Below, one piece after another: positions 14,878-24,889 of a stretch of 64,000 nt of DNA. Under the pieces are notes generated by a model, which ran no database searches, was not told where the DNA came from, and saw only the letters and a list, made by a program, of their open reading frames with translations. The position numbers were made by a program, and so were the translations under genes. The number at the start of each line of letters is the position of its first letter. The stretch's first letter is position 1. This DNA is from Planctomycetota bacterium (lineage in GTDB: Bacteria; Planctomycetota; Phycisphaerae; Sedimentisphaerales; Anaerobacaceae): the NCBI GenBank assembly GCA_019456255.1, contig VRUG01000016.1, forward strand, positions 26,486 to 90,485, given 5' to 3'.

Positions 14878-16881
14878 TCAAAGGGATTCTTTGGCAGCTT
14901 TGATGACAGCTTCTGCGGTTATGCCGAATTTTTCGAAGCATACTTTTCCGGGAGCGGAAACTCCGAAAGTTTTCATCCCGATGAACGTGCCTTTGGGTCC
15001 GATGTATTTTTCCCAGCCTTGCACAATACCGGCTTCAATTGCGATTCTTGTTTTTACATTCGGAGGGATGACTGAATCTTTATAGGCTTGGTCCTGGGCT
15101 TCGAAAAGTTCGAGGCATGGCATTGAAATTACCTGTGCGTTTATATTATCTGCTTTTAGTTTTTCGGCAGCGTCAAGAGCAATTGCGACTTCGGAACCTG
15201 TAGCTAATAAAAGCAGGTCCGGGTTTTCAGCTTTTTGCAGGACGTAGGCACCTTTGTTTAGATTATCGGCGGAGGTATATTTGTTTTGGTCTATGACGGG
15301 CAGGCCCTGACGGGTCAGTATGATAGCGACGGGACCGGCATTGTATTGAAGTATAAATTTCCAAGCGGCAGCGGTTTCGTTTGCATCGGCTGGCCTGATA
15401 ACGAGCAGGTCGGGAATAGCGCGGAGTGAAGCGATGTGTTCTATCGGCTGATGAGTTGGTCCGTCTTCACCGAGGCCTATACTGTCGTGGGTGAAAACAA
15501 AGATAGTCGGGTATTTTGAGAGTGCCGCCATTCTGATTGCGGGTCTCATGTAGTCGCTAAAGACGAGGAAAGTTCCACCGTACGCGCGAGTCATACCGCT
15601 AACCGAAATGCCGTTCATGATTGCGCCCATAGCGTGTTCCCTGACGCCGTAACGGATGTATCTTCCTGCATAATTGTCTTTCTGGAAGTCGGCGGCACCA
15701 TCGAATCTGGTATTGTTCGAAGGTGTCAGGTCAGCCGAGCCTGCCAAGATAAAGGGTAGCGATGGCATTAGAGCGTTTAGGACCTTTCCTGATGCTTTTC
15801 TGGTAGCCACGGCAGAATCAGCCGGGAATGAAGGTGTGAGTTCGTCGAGGTCAATATCGATTTTTCCTGAGGCAGCGGATTCGAATTGTTTTGCCAAATC
15901 AGGATTTTGTTTTGCGTATTCGGCAAACAAATTTTGCCAGTCGGTTTGAGCCTGCTTGCCGCAATCAATTTGTTTTCGCATATGCGAGAGGACATCACCT
16001 GGGATGATGAAAGTTTTTTCGGGGTCGAATCCGAAATTTTTCTTCATGATCTTTATTTCATCTTCTCCTAAAGGCGCGCCGTGTGCAGCGGAGGTGTCCT
16101 GTTTGTTCGGGCTTCCGTATGCGATATGTGTTCTAAGTTTAATCAAAGTGGGTTGGCCGATATGTTTTTTTGCTTTTTCGAGAGCCTTTTCGAATGCGAC
16201 CATATCGTTCCCGTCGCCTTTGACTTCTATGACGTTCCAATTGTAAGCTTTGTAACGAGCGGCGACATCTTCGGTGAAGGAGAGGTTCGTTTCGCCATCG
16301 ATAGTAATGTGGTTGTCATCGTAAATAACGATTAGGTTATCGAGTGCCAGGTGCCCTGCCAATGATGATGCTTCGGCCGAAATTCCTTCCTGTAGGCATC
16401 CGTCACCGACGATTGTGTAGATTTTGTAATCGATGACAGAGAAGCTGTCACGATTGAAATGTGTGGCGAGATATTTTTGTGCGATAGCCATACCGACAGC
16501 ATTTGCGATTCCCTGTCCGAGCGGGCCTGTAGTTACTTCGATGCCAAGGTCCGGATCGTATTCCGGATGGCCCGGGGTTTTACTGTTGAACTGTCGGAAG
16601 TTTTTTATGTCGTCGAGTGAGATATCGTATCCGGTTAGGTGGAGCATAGAATACAACAGTGCGCTTCCGTGTCCGGCAGAGAGAATGAATCTGTCCCTGT
16701 TTATCCATCTTGGGTCTGCAGGATTGTGTTTTAGATGTTTTGTCCAGAGAGTATATGCAGCTGGTGCCATGGCGACAGGCATTCCCGGGTGCCCGGAGTT
16801 TGCGGCCTGTACCGCGTCGGCCGACAGAAAACGTATCGTATTGATGCAAAGCCCGTCAAGTTCCAGGTTTTTCGCTGCCAT
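14878..16881 (-). CDS. tkt: Transketolase
   Basis: 667 residues from ATG 16881 (MAAKNLELDG). An upstream in-frame ATG would add 12 atypical hydrophobic residues. It transfers two-carbon ketol units in the pentose phosphate pathway with thiamine diphosphate and Mg. Seen: the N-terminal His region NSGHPGMPVAMAP; the TPP motif GDGCLQEGISAEASSLAGH with the following YDDN; the central DxIGLGEDGPTHQPIEH segment of transketolases; and the C-terminal domain with TGSEVAIALDAAE. Length is normal for the family. It lies downstream of hflKC on the same strand with a 146-nt gap, so it may have its own promoter. Confidence 0.97.
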   Translation of the reverse strand: MAAKNLELDGLCINTIRFLSADAVQAANSGHPGMPVAMAPAAYTLWTKHLKHNPADPRWINRDRFILSAGHGSALLYSMLHLTGYDISLDDIKNFRQFNSKTPGHPEYDPDLGIEVTTGPLGQGIANAVGMAIAQKYLATHFNRDSFSVIDYKIYTIVGDGCLQEGISAEASSLAGHLALDNLIVIYDDNHITIDGETNLSFTEDVAARYKAYNWNVIEVKGDGNDMVAFEKALEKAKKHIGQPTLIKLRTHIAYGSPNKQDTSAAHGAPLGEDEIKIMKKNFGFDPEKTFIIPGDVLSHMRKQIDCGKQAQTDWQNLFAEYAKQNPDLAKQFESAASGKIDIDLDELTPSFPADSAVATRKASGKVLNALMPSLPFILAGSADLTPSNNTRFDGAADFQKDNYAGRYIRYGVREHAMGAIMNGISVSGMTRAYGGTFLVFSDYMRPAIRMAALSKYPTIFVFTHDSIGLGEDGPTHQPIEHIASLRAIPDLLVIRPADANETAAAWKFILQYNAGPVAIILTRQGLPVIDQNKYTSADNLNKGAYVLQKAENPDLLLLATGSEVAIALDAAEKLKADNINAQVISMPCLELFEAQDQAYKDSVIPPNVKTRIAIEAGIVQGWEKYIGPKGTFIGMKTFGVSAPGKVCFEKFGITAEAVIKAAKESL

Positions 16882-17027
16882 GTAAATAAATCCTCTAAAC
16901 AGAAACACAATTAGCACTAAATGAATTGCCTAAGATAGCCCCCCAAGGCTTTTAATTCAAGCCTTTTTATGGCTGTGTGCTAAAAGAGTAAAAAATCTGC
17001 GTCAAACTCAAACAAAAGCGTAGAAAT

Positions 17028-17888
17028 TTACTTTTTGCTCGGGCTTAAGTACTGGAAGAATTCGGAATTTGCCGGCAAAACGATAGTAGTGTCTTTTCTT
17101 AGCGATTTTTCATACGCTTCGAGCGTTCTGACGAAAGCGAAGAATTCCGGGTCCTGCTCGAATGCCTGGGCGTAGATTTTCAGAGCTTCTGCATCGCCCT
17201 GCCCTTTGAGTTGTTCGGCCTGTTTGTAACTTTCTGCCAGGAGAATGGTTCTTTCCTTATCTGTAGTAGCTCTGATTTTAACGGCTTCCTCTTCGCCTTC
17301 TGAGCGGTATTTTTTTGCGATTCTTTCACGTTCTGCTTTCATGCGTGCATAAACCGAATGTGCGACTTCACTTGGCAGGTCGGCCCGTTTGATTCTGACA
17401 TCGACAACTTCAATGCCGTAGTCACGAGCTTTTTTGTCGCACTTTTTGTGTACATTGTCCATAATTTCTTCGCGATTAATAGAAATGACTTCGGTAAATG
17501 TATGTCTGGCGAGTTCTTCGCGAATTTCTGAAAAGACAATGTCGTCAAGTCTTGCCTGCGCTCCGGCTTCATTTCTTACTGTCTGGTAGAATTTCAGGGG
17601 GTCAATAATTTTCCATCTCGCATAGTTGTCGATGACGAGATGTTTTTTGTCAGAGGTAATGATTGGCGCGGCGGCAGCATCATATTCGAGCACCCTTCTT
17701 TCGAAAAGGTGCGAGGTTTGAACAAAAGGTATTTTGAAATTCAGCCCAGGTTTGGTGACAGTTCTAACGTACTTTCCAAGCTGAGTAACAATTGCCTGCT
17801 TTGTTTCATCAACAGTGAATAGTGAACTGGCGAGCAATGCTAACGCAGCTAATATTATAATAACAGCTATAGTAAGATTTTTTGTCAT
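17028..17888 (-). CDS. hflC: HflC, membrane protease modulator subunit
   Basis: 286 residues: one N-terminal membrane anchor (about 5-24) and then an SPFH/band-7 domain (TVDETKQAIVTQLGKYVRTVTKPGLNFKIPF). A coiled-coil stretch rich in Ala/Glu/Arg follows (AERERIAKKYRSEGEEEAVKIRATTDKERTIL). HflC and HflK form a large periplasm-facing cage that modulates FtsH in other bacteria. Its start overlaps the end of hflK by 4 nt, with AAAGGAGATG before the ATG, so the pair is translationally coupled. Confidence 0.93.
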   Translation of the reverse strand: MTKNLTIAVIIILAALALLASSLFTVDETKQAIVTQLGKYVRTVTKPGLNFKIPFVQTSHLFERRVLEYDAAAAPIITSDKKHLVIDNYARWKIIDPLKFYQTVRNEAGAQARLDDIVFSEIREELARHTFTEVISINREEIMDNVHKKCDKKARDYGIEVVDVRIKRADLPSEVAHSVYARMKAERERIAKKYRSEGEEEAVKIRATTDKERTILLAESYKQAEQLKGQGDAEALKIYAQAFEQDPEFFAFVRTLEAYEKSLRKDTTIVLPANSEFFQYLSPSKK

Positions 17889-18898
17889 TTTGCATCTCCT
17901 TTTTCAAGCGGTAAAAACTGGAGCAGGTTTCCTCCGGTTTTCGGGTCGATTACGAACTTTTTGATACTCGGCAAAACCTTTTCCATGGTTTCAAGGTATA
18001 GTCTTTTCCTGGTGACGTCCTTCGCTTTTTCATATTCTTTGAGGACCGAAAGGAACCTGTCAGCGTCACCCTCGGAGCGTTTTATACGTTCGGCTTTGTA
18101 AGCTTCGGAGGCTCTTATAACACTTTGCGCCTTTCCCCTTGCTTTTGGGAGGATGTCTTCACGGTAACCTTCAGCTTCTTTTATGAGGCGTTCTTTATCT
18201 TCTTTTGCGCTGACGACGTCACTAAAGGCTCTTTCGACTTCTGCCGGCGGCCTGACGGTTTGCAGTTTAACTTCCCTAACTTGGATACCACCCTCATATC
18301 TGTCTATAATTTTCTGGAGCAGTTCTCTGATGTCGATTTCGATTTGCAGTTTTTCCCCTATCAGTACGTCATCAATGGGTCGTTGGCCAACGACCTGTCT
18401 TAGCGCGACTTCGGCGGCGTCTTTTAGTGCACCATTACTAGTTTCAAGTCCTCGCACGTTGAAGAGGAACTTTTTCGCATCCTTAATCTGGTACTGCACG
18501 ATAATTTGTGCGTCAACGATCTGCTCGTCTCCTGTAAGCATCAGCGATTCTTCGGGTTTGAATCTGTATCTTGCCGGCGGTCCGGGGTTTATGGTTTTGA
18601 ACCCGATTTCAAGTCTTCTGACCTGTTTTACTTTTACCTTGTTGACTGTTTCTATGGGCCAGGGCAGATGGTAATGGGGTCCAGGCTCAGTGGAACGGAC
18701 GGCTTTTCCGAACATTCTGACGACTCCCTGCTCGTCTGGTCTGATGATATAAACTCCCGACAAGAGCCAAAGAATTATGGCTGCTGGTATTAACCATTTA
18801 ATCGCTTTGAAATTGAAATTGAAGTTGAAGTTGAACTGCGGAATATTGAATGACGGTTCGGTCAGTCTTTCGGACCACTGGTCAAAATCCGGTGCCAT
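17885..18898 (-). CDS. hflK: HflK, membrane protease modulator subunit
   Basis: 337 residues. A short cytoplasmic N terminus with a curious run of FNFNFNFNF is followed by one membrane segment (about 33-52) and the SPFH domain (YIIRPDEQGVVRMFGKAVRS, GPHYHLPWPIETV). A long helical region with VVSAKEDKERLIKEAEGYRE and a C-terminal FLPLEKGDAK tail complete it. It is first in the hflK-hflC pair and would act with FtsH at the inner membrane. The Asn-Phe alternation just before the membrane segment replaces the Gly-rich N terminus of the enterobacterial protein. Confidence 0.93.
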   Translation of the reverse strand: MAPDFDQWSERLTEPSFNIPQFNFNFNFNFKAIKWLIPAAIILWLLSGVYIIRPDEQGVVRMFGKAVRSTEPGPHYHLPWPIETVNKVKVKQVRRLEIGFKTINPGPPARYRFKPEESLMLTGDEQIVDAQIIVQYQIKDAKKFLFNVRGLETSNGALKDAAEVALRQVVGQRPIDDVLIGEKLQIEIDIRELLQKIIDRYEGGIQVREVKLQTVRPPAEVERAFSDVVSAKEDKERLIKEAEGYREDILPKARGKAQSVIRASEAYKAERIKRSEGDADRFLSVLKEYEKAKDVTRKRLYLETMEKVLPSIKKFVIDPKTGGNLLQFLPLEKGDAK

Positions 18899-19025
18899 GA
18901 TAAGCCTCCCTGCATAATAGTAATGATTAATTCTGGTTTCGGGTTAGATTGTATAGGTACAGGGAGGGTTGTCAAGTAATAGTAAAAAAAATTTATTTGA
19001 GAATATTTAGTGGGGAATGGCGCGG

Positions 19026-19652
19026 TTACTTGTTTTTTGGTTTTCTAAGCAGGGCGAAGCTTCCAATTGCCAGCAGGACGACCGTAGCAGGCTCGGGAAT
19101 TGCAGCAGCAGCTTCGCTGGAGCCATCGGGCAAGCTAATAATTCTCGCTCCGACGAACATTTGTCTGTTATCGAAAGCCGAAATGACATTTTCATACGTG
19201 TATCCTGCTTTTAAATCCAAAATAATACCGAGGCTTTGCCCTGAATTGATCCCATTGAATGGAGCGGGTGAATCAGCAGATATGACATAAGAGGGCTCAT
19301 CGAGAGCAATTTCGGTTAGTAAGTTTGCCGCAGGTAAATTAGACGGATTTGCTCCTTCAGAGAAACTTACACCTTCTCCGTTTTCGATACTTCTTAAGCT
19401 CTGAAACAAATCCTCGTAAAAATAGATGTGGGATACAGCACTTGAATCGAGTGTGGAATTATTGTAAAAGTCAAATCGTACTGATGTTGTGTCAGCTGAT
19501 AAGACTTCCATGTAAATATCTAACGCGGGGTCATCGTAGTAATCGCCATTTTGTGTAAATACATCGAGATTGTAAGTAGTGATGCCAGCTAAAAGAGCAG
19601 TGTTTAGACAAAGCATAACACCACACGCATAGAGAACGGTTAGCTTTTTCAT
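19026..19652 (-). CDS. Secreted protein with a PEP-CTERM sorting tail
   Basis: 208 residues. It has a signal peptide (MKKLTVLYACGVMLCLNTALLAG) and a middle region of ~160 residues predicted mostly beta and without Cys. The C-terminal PEP-CTERM signal is PEPATVVLLAIGSFALLRKP (186-205): the PEP motif, a hydrophobic stretch and basic residues. Such proteins are exported and then processed by exosortase to reach the outer surface, often with exopolysaccharide. The middle domain (SVRFDFYNNSTLDSSAVSHI) resembles other PEP-CTERM proteins of unknown function. It is a single gene. No exosortase is in the window. Confidence 0.85.
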   Translation of the reverse strand: MKKLTVLYACGVMLCLNTALLAGITTYNLDVFTQNGDYYDDPALDIYMEVLSADTTSVRFDFYNNSTLDSSAVSHIYFYEDLFQSLRSIENGEGVSFSEGANPSNLPAANLLTEIALDEPSYVISADSPAPFNGINSGQSLGIILDLKAGYTYENVISAFDNRQMFVGARIISLPDGSSEAAAAIPEPATVVLLAIGSFALLRKPKNK

Positions 19653-20202
19653 CCCGAAACCCCCAACAAAATTTTATTTAGCCCACTCCCGTCTAAAAAC
19701 AAACATCCTCGGCGACGACAAAGTTCTTCTACTTAAAGTATTCCAAATATTTTTTGAGCCCCCAAACGATTCGGCCATGAATTTGTACTTAAATTTGCCA
19801 TGGCAGTTCAGATAAAAAGAGTTTTGGGACTTTTTATGCGATTCGGTCGATAATCGTCCTATAATTTTCCGTTTTAAGGCTTAAAACATGGATTTTTTAC
19901 CTATCTCGGTGCATACAGGAGAAAAGGTTCTGATGTCGTAAAAAAGCGATATTTAGAAGATTTTGTTTGATTTATTTTGGGGTGTGAATATACTTGTTTA
20001 TAGAGCTAAGGAGTGACAGTGGCAGATATTATCGGAATAGCTGTTTTAGGGGGACAGATGGGAGTACAATGCAAAGGAGAATTGCAGCTTCGATTTTTTC
20101 AATGTAACCGGCCTACCAGGATTTTTTTCCTTCTACCCTAAAAACCGTTAATATACCGCTGCTTCTATGAGTTTTTGTTGTTAGTCAGGGAGGACCCTGT
20201 CA
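19653..20202. other. 550-bp divergent intergenic region
   Basis: It separates the PEP-CTERM gene (minus) from the large kinase gene (plus) and must hold both promoters. It contains the shared 17-bp motif at 19849-19865. Near 20058 an ORF starts with ATG after AGGGGGACAG and reads MGVQCKGELQLRFFQCNRPT before ending at 20141. It could be a short leader peptide of the kinase gene, but I know no homologue and give it little weight. Confidence 0.4.
19849..19865 (+). promoter_or_regulatory. 17-bp motif GATAATCGTCCTATAAT, candidate promoter
   Basis: This is identical over 17 bp to the minus-strand copy at 5878-5894 and includes a TATAAT box. Here it points toward the kinase gene, ~340 nt upstream of its start. 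A shorter match, CGTCCTATAA, occurs near 55349. Confidence 0.4.
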
Positions 20203-23200
20203 ATGAAGACGAGAGCGGAGCAAAAAAAGCGGAAGCAAAGTGCCCCGTTAGAGCGATTACATCCCTCTGAACCTAATCAATTGCAGCACCAGCAGAGTAA
20301 TTTTGAAATCCGGCCGCTGCTTGAAGGCCGGCGTGCGACCCTGAAGTATTGCAATTTTGATGAAGCAGCAGGTACCATCTTTGGCATATGTAAAAAATTA
20401 ATTGGTGCAACGACAGGTTATGTAACATTTTTAAGTGAGGATGGTAAAGAAAACACAGTTGTATTTTTAGATTCAGGGGATCGAAAGAGCATCGTTGACC
20501 CGAATCTGTCTATGCCTATTCGTGGTCTTCGGGCAGAGGCTTATCGAACTGGCAAGGCAGTATATGAAAACGATTTTTCTCATAGCCGATGGGAAGCATT
20601 GATGCCCAAGGGTCATGTTAAGCTTGATAATGTATTGTTTGCGCCTTTGATAATAGAGGGCAAAACGGTCGGGCTGATAGATCTTGGTAATAAAGAGGGT
20701 GGTTTTACAGATGAGGATATTCAAACAGCGACGGGGTTTGGCAAGATAGCTGCGGTTGCATTACATAACAGCAGAATGCTTGAATTATTAGAGGCCAGTG
20801 AAGAAAAATATCGAAGGCTTGTTAATAATCTTAGTACCGAACACATTTTTTATACCCATAATCCTGACGGGATTTTTACTTATATCAGCCCTTCCGTAAC
20901 TAAGGTACTTGGTTATTCTGTGGAAGATTTTCTTGCTCATTGGAGCACTTTTCTTACTGATAATCCAATAAATGAAGAAGTGGCGAGAAAGACACAGCTA
21001 TGTCTCGAAGGGAAACAGCAAGGTTCTTATGAGGTTGAGATTTATCATAAAAATGGTGATATTCTCACTCTTCTGGTAACAGAGGTGCCCATATTTGATT
21101 CGCAAGCAACTGTGACAGCGGTGGAGGGTATTGCTCATGACATCACAAAGCATAAAGAGGCGGAGGGAAAGATACAGGATTTAGCTCGTTTTCCGAGTGA
21201 GAATCCGAGTCCCGTATTGCGAATTTCCAGCGGTGGAGAATTACTTTATGCCAATGCCGCAAGTGAATCATTATTGGAAGAGTGGGGATGTAAGGTAGGG
21301 CAAGCTATCCCTGAAAGCTGGGGCAAGACAGTTTCAAAAATCTTTGGTCGAAAGATGCAGGAAATCATTGAGATTATGCATAATGAGAAGATATATTCAT
21401 TTACGATTACTCCAGTGATAGAGGGCGGGTATGTAAATCTTTACGGTCATGATATCACGGAGCAAAAAAGGGCTGAAGAGGCGCTTCGCAAAACTTACGA
21501 TGAGTTGGAAACACGCGTTGGTCAGCGAACGAGGGAACTTTCCGGTGCGGTGAGGCTTTTGAAAGAGCAAGTTATGGAGCGTACCCAGGCAGAGAAGGCT
21601 CTTCGTGAGAGTGAGGAAAAATACCGAGGTCTAACCGAATCAATGGCAGAGGTTATATTTGTAAATAACCGTCAGGGCCAGTACCGGTATGTAAATAATA
21701 TCGCTGCTAATATACTCGGAAAAAGTGCTGACGAAATTATCGGTAAAGAATTTAGCGACTTCTTTAAGCCTGAAGAGGCAAAACGTATGCTTGGAATTAT
21801 TGAAGATGTCTTTCGCGATAAAACTCCCGTTCATCTTGAATATACCTTAACCTTAGATGGAGAGCCTCGTCACTTTTCCGCGACGTTATCCCCTATTCAC
21901 GACGAAAATGGAGATGTCACTTCAGTTGTAGGGGTATCACAGGATATCACCGATCGCAAAAAAGCGGAGCAGCAGAAAACTCTGAATATGCGAATCCTGG
22001 ATATAATAAACCAGCCTGTGGGGTGGAAAGAGAGTATTGAAGAGGTCTTAAGCGAGATAAAGAATTTCACCGGTTTTGAGGCAGTAGCTATCCGTTTTCG
22101 CGAGGGCGAAGATTTCCCATATTATGTAACAGAGGGTTTTTCGGCATCTTTTGTTGAAACTGAAAGGTATCTATGTGTTCGTGATGGAAAGGGCGAGATA
22201 GAGAGGGATTCGGATGGCAACCCCTATTTGGAGTGTATGTGCGGTAATATTGTATGCGGGCGTACTGACCCAAGCAAGCATTTCTTCACTGAGGGTGGAA
22301 GCTTTTGGTGCAACAATACCAGTAAACTTTTGGCAGAAACTGCCGAAAAAGACCGACAAACCAGAACCCGTAACCGCTGTAATAGTGAAGGATATGAGTC
22401 AGTAGCTCTGATCCCCTTAAAGGCAGGCCATAAAATACTTGGGTTGATTCAATTAAATGACAGGAGAACTGACCGGTTTACCAAGGATTTAATTTATTTC
22501 TTCGAGGAACTTGGGAAAAATATTGGTATAGCTTTTGCTCGTAAGCAGACCGAAGAGGCACTTCATGAGAGTGAGGAGAAATACCGTTCCTTTGTTCAAA
22601 ACTTCAGAGGCATTGCTTATAGAGGTGACCTGAACTGGCGGCCTGTATTTTTTCATGGCGATGTAGAGGAAATAACTGGTTACAAATCTGAGGACTTCGT
22701 ATCAGGTAATCCGACATGGGACAAGGTAATCCATCCCGATGACATAGAAAGAATAGAAAACAATAAAATTCGTACGATGCCTAATTATTCCACCCAGCAA
22801 GAATATCGGATTATACGCAAGGATGGAGAAATACGCTGGGTCAGTGAAAGCATTCAAAACATATGCGATGCAACGGGCAGGCCCGTGATGGTTCAGGGCG
22901 CGATATTCGATATCACCGAACGCAAGAAGGCGGAAAAAGAGTTAGAGAATATATTCAACCTCTCTCCGGACATGATATTTATTTGCACTCCTGATGGAAG
23001 GTTCCTTAAAGTCAATCCATCTTGTAAGCGAGTTTTAGGTTACACGACAGCTGAGATCCTCAAGTTAGGTTGGGCCAAACTTGTCCATCCCGATGATGTG
23101 GAAAATACAAACAATCAAGTGAATAAGCAGGTAGATGGCCATTCAGCTATAGGTTTTATCAATCGATTTAGATGCAAAGATGGCAGCTATAAAACCCTTG

Positions 23201-23988
23201 AATGGCAGGCAACAGATTTAATAGATGGTATGGTTTATGCTACCGCCCGCGATATCACCGAACGCAAGAAGATGGAAGACAGTTTGCGAGAGAGTGAGAA
23301 GCTCGCAGCAAAGGGTCGGTTGGCGGCTAAGATAGCTCACGAGATAAATAATCCTTTAGCAGGGATTAAGAATTCTTTTATGCTTATCAAAGATTCGATT
23401 CGCCACGACCATCCTTATTATCGTTACGTCGAGCTGATAGATAAAGAAATTGACCGTGTCAGCAATGTGGTCCGTCAGATGTTCGGCTTATACAAGAAAG
23501 GCCAAGAGAGTGATTTTTCGGTCAATGATATCGTCTGGGGAGTAGCAGCAATGCTTGAGGTAAACTGCTGTAAAAATAATATTTCCTTAAAGTTTGACGC
23601 ATGTAAGGACCCAAAGACGATAAATATAGGGGAAAGTTCGCTACGAGAGGTATTGTACAATATTATAGAAAATGCGATCGAAGCGTCGCCTGCGGGGTCA
23701 GAAGTGCGGATAAGTACGGCAACAACTGAACGAGGCATGGTGATAGCGATATGTGACGAAGGGGAAGGTATTAAGCCCGAGCTGCTTGGTCATATATTTG
23801 AGTCATCTTTTACAACAAAAAAAGACCGTGTGGGCAGCGGTCTTGGGCTTGGTTTGTCGATATCTAAGAATCTAATTGAAACTGCGGGCGGTAATATAGA
23901 GGTTGAAAGTAAATGGGGCGTAGAAACTGTTTTTAATATTATTATTCCTTTCAAACGAGAGAACGAAAAGGAGGTAACTAATGACTGA
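20203..23988 (+). CDS. Multi-sensor histidine kinase (GAF/PAS)
   Basis: 1261 residues, no membrane segment, GGGAGG before the start. Domains in order: GAF (about 50-195), PAS (200-320), degenerate PAS (325-420), a coiled coil (425-465), PAS (470-585), a second GAF (590-785), PAS (790-905), PAS (910-1030), HisKA with His1046 in KIAHEINNPLAG, and HATPase_c with ENAIEASP, CDEGEGI and GSGLGLGLS. The second GAF carries a Cys cluster (CMCGNIVCGRTDPSKHFF) that might bind a metal or sense redox; that role is inferred. It overlaps the response-regulator gene by 8 nt, so the two form a translationally coupled two-component pair. The signal is unknown. Confidence 0.92.
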   Translation: MKTRAEQKKRKQSAPLERLHPSEPNQLQHQQSNFEIRPLLEGRRATLKYCNFDEAAGTIFGICKKLIGATTGYVTFLSEDGKENTVVFLDSGDRKSIVDPNLSMPIRGLRAEAYRTGKAVYENDFSHSRWEALMPKGHVKLDNVLFAPLIIEGKTVGLIDLGNKEGGFTDEDIQTATGFGKIAAVALHNSRMLELLEASEEKYRRLVNNLSTEHIFYTHNPDGIFTYISPSVTKVLGYSVEDFLAHWSTFLTDNPINEEVARKTQLCLEGKQQGSYEVEIYHKNGDILTLLVTEVPIFDSQATVTAVEGIAHDITKHKEAEGKIQDLARFPSENPSPVLRISSGGELLYANAASESLLEEWGCKVGQAIPESWGKTVSKIFGRKMQEIIEIMHNEKIYSFTITPVIEGGYVNLYGHDITEQKRAEEALRKTYDELETRVGQRTRELSGAVRLLKEQVMERTQAEKALRESEEKYRGLTESMAEVIFVNNRQGQYRYVNNIAANILGKSADEIIGKEFSDFFKPEEAKRMLGIIEDVFRDKTPVHLEYTLTLDGEPRHFSATLSPIHDENGDVTSVVGVSQDITDRKKAEQQKTLNMRILDIINQPVGWKESIEEVLSEIKNFTGFEAVAIRFREGEDFPYYVTEGFSASFVETERYLCVRDGKGEIERDSDGNPYLECMCGNIVCGRTDPSKHFFTEGGSFWCNNTSKLLAETAEKDRQTRTRNRCNSEGYESVALIPLKAGHKILGLIQLNDRRTDRFTKDLIYFFEELGKNIGIAFARKQTEEALHESEEKYRSFVQNFRGIAYRGDLNWRPVFFHGDVEEITGYKSEDFVSGNPTWDKVIHPDDIERIENNKIRTMPNYSTQQEYRIIRKDGEIRWVSESIQNICDATGRPVMVQGAIFDITERKKAEKELENIFNLSPDMIFICTPDGRFLKVNPSCKRVLGYTTAEILKLGWAKLVHPDDVENTNNQVNKQVDGHSAIGFINRFRCKDGSYKTLEWQATDLIDGMVYATARDITERKKMEDSLRESEKLAAKGRLAAKIAHEINNPLAGIKNSFMLIKDSIRHDHPYYRYVELIDKEIDRVSNVVRQMFGLYKKGQESDFSVNDIVWGVAAMLEVNCCKNNISLKFDACKDPKTINIGESSLREVLYNIIENAIEASPAGSEVRISTATTERGMVIAICDEGEGIKPELLGHIFESSFTTKKDRVGSGLGLGLSISKNLIETAGGNIEVESKWGVETVFNIIIPFKRENEKEVTND

Positions 23989-24718
23989 ATTTGGCAGAAT
24001 ATTGATAGCGGATGACGAGGAGGTGTTTTTGCAATCGACGGGGGATTTGCTTCGCAAGTACGGCTATGAGTGCGATTGCGTTTGTGACGCGAGAGAGGCG
24101 GCAGAGAAACTTAAGGAGTCTCGTTATGATTTGCTGATAGCAGATATTAAGATGCCGGGCAATGAGGAACTTGACCTTCTTAAGAATATGGTAGAACTGG
24201 CTGAAGGGGTGCCGGTAATTTTGGTGACTGGTTATCCTTCGCTACAAACGGCGATAGATTCTGTGAGGCTTCCGGTTGCATGCTATATGGTCAAGCCGAT
24301 GGACATTGATGAGCTTTTGTTCGAGATTCAGAACGCGATAAGAAAACACAAGGTATACGAATCAATACATAATATAAGAGAGCATCTTCAGCACTGGAGT
24401 GATTGTTTCGGCGATATCGAGAACATGCTAAGGAACAGCCATTCAGACGCAACATCGATGCCGGTTGAGTCTTTTATTGAAATAGCGTTTCAAAATGTTA
24501 TTGAAACGTTATCAGATATCCAGCATCTGACGAAATCGCTGGCCCATGTAAATGGTGATAAGGAATCCTGTCATTTATTTAATTGTCCGAAGCTTGAGAG
24601 TCTCGGTAAGGGTGTGACCGAGACAATTCGTGTTCTTGAGAATACTAAAAGCTCGTTTAAATCTAAAGAACTTGGCAAGATGCGAAGAAAACTGGAAGAA
24701 ATTTCAGGAAAAGATTAA
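23981..24718 (+). CDS. Response regulator with REC domain and helical C-terminal region
   Basis: 245 residues. The REC domain covers ~1-125: acidic DDEE near residue 10, phospho-acceptor Asp55 in LLIADIKMPG, a Thr in VILVTGYP, and Lys in YMVKPMD. The remaining ~120 residues are helical (AFQNVIETLSDIQHLTKSLA and on), with no DNA-binding, GGDEF or ATPase signature that I can see. The output may therefore be protein-protein interaction. It is coupled by overlap to the kinase gene, and a strong terminator follows ~115 nt downstream. Confidence 0.88.
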   Translation: MTEFGRILIADDEEVFLQSTGDLLRKYGYECDCVCDAREAAEKLKESRYDLLIADIKMPGNEELDLLKNMVELAEGVPVILVTGYPSLQTAIDSVRLPVACYMVKPMDIDELLFEIQNAIRKHKVYESIHNIREHLQHWSDCFGDIENMLRNSHSDATSMPVESFIEIAFQNVIETLSDIQHLTKSLAHVNGDKESCHLFNCPKLESLGKGVTETIRVLENTKSSFKSKELGKMRRKLEEISGKD

Positions 24719-24832
24719 AAAAAAGCTAAAGTTTTATCGGCAGTGGAGTCGAAGTAGATAACAGTAAGGTCTGCGAGGTCTGCAAAAAGTGTTGTGGATT
24801 GTCTTATCGAACAGCTTCAGAGCTGTGAGTTG

Positions 24833-24889
24833 AAGGCACGAATGAGATTGTTCTTATTTTAGAATCATCTCGTTTGTGCCTTTTTTTAT
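24833..24889 (+). terminator. Rho-independent terminator of the kinase/regulator operon
   Basis: AAGGCACGAATGAGAT pairs, with G-U and a small bulge, with ATCATCTCGTTTGTGCC across a loop and is followed by a run of seven T. Stem length and T-run make this a confident intrinsic terminator. Confidence 0.8.

Noticed and set aside
14759..15085. 108-codon + strand ORF running into tkt
   Set aside because: It starts in the 90-bp repeat and then is antisense to the conserved tkt C terminus.
16940..16975. Terminator AAGGCTT/AAGCCTT between tkt and hflC
   Set aside because: The T-run is on the wrong side for the minus-strand genes, and the stem is followed by G-runs in the transcript direction.
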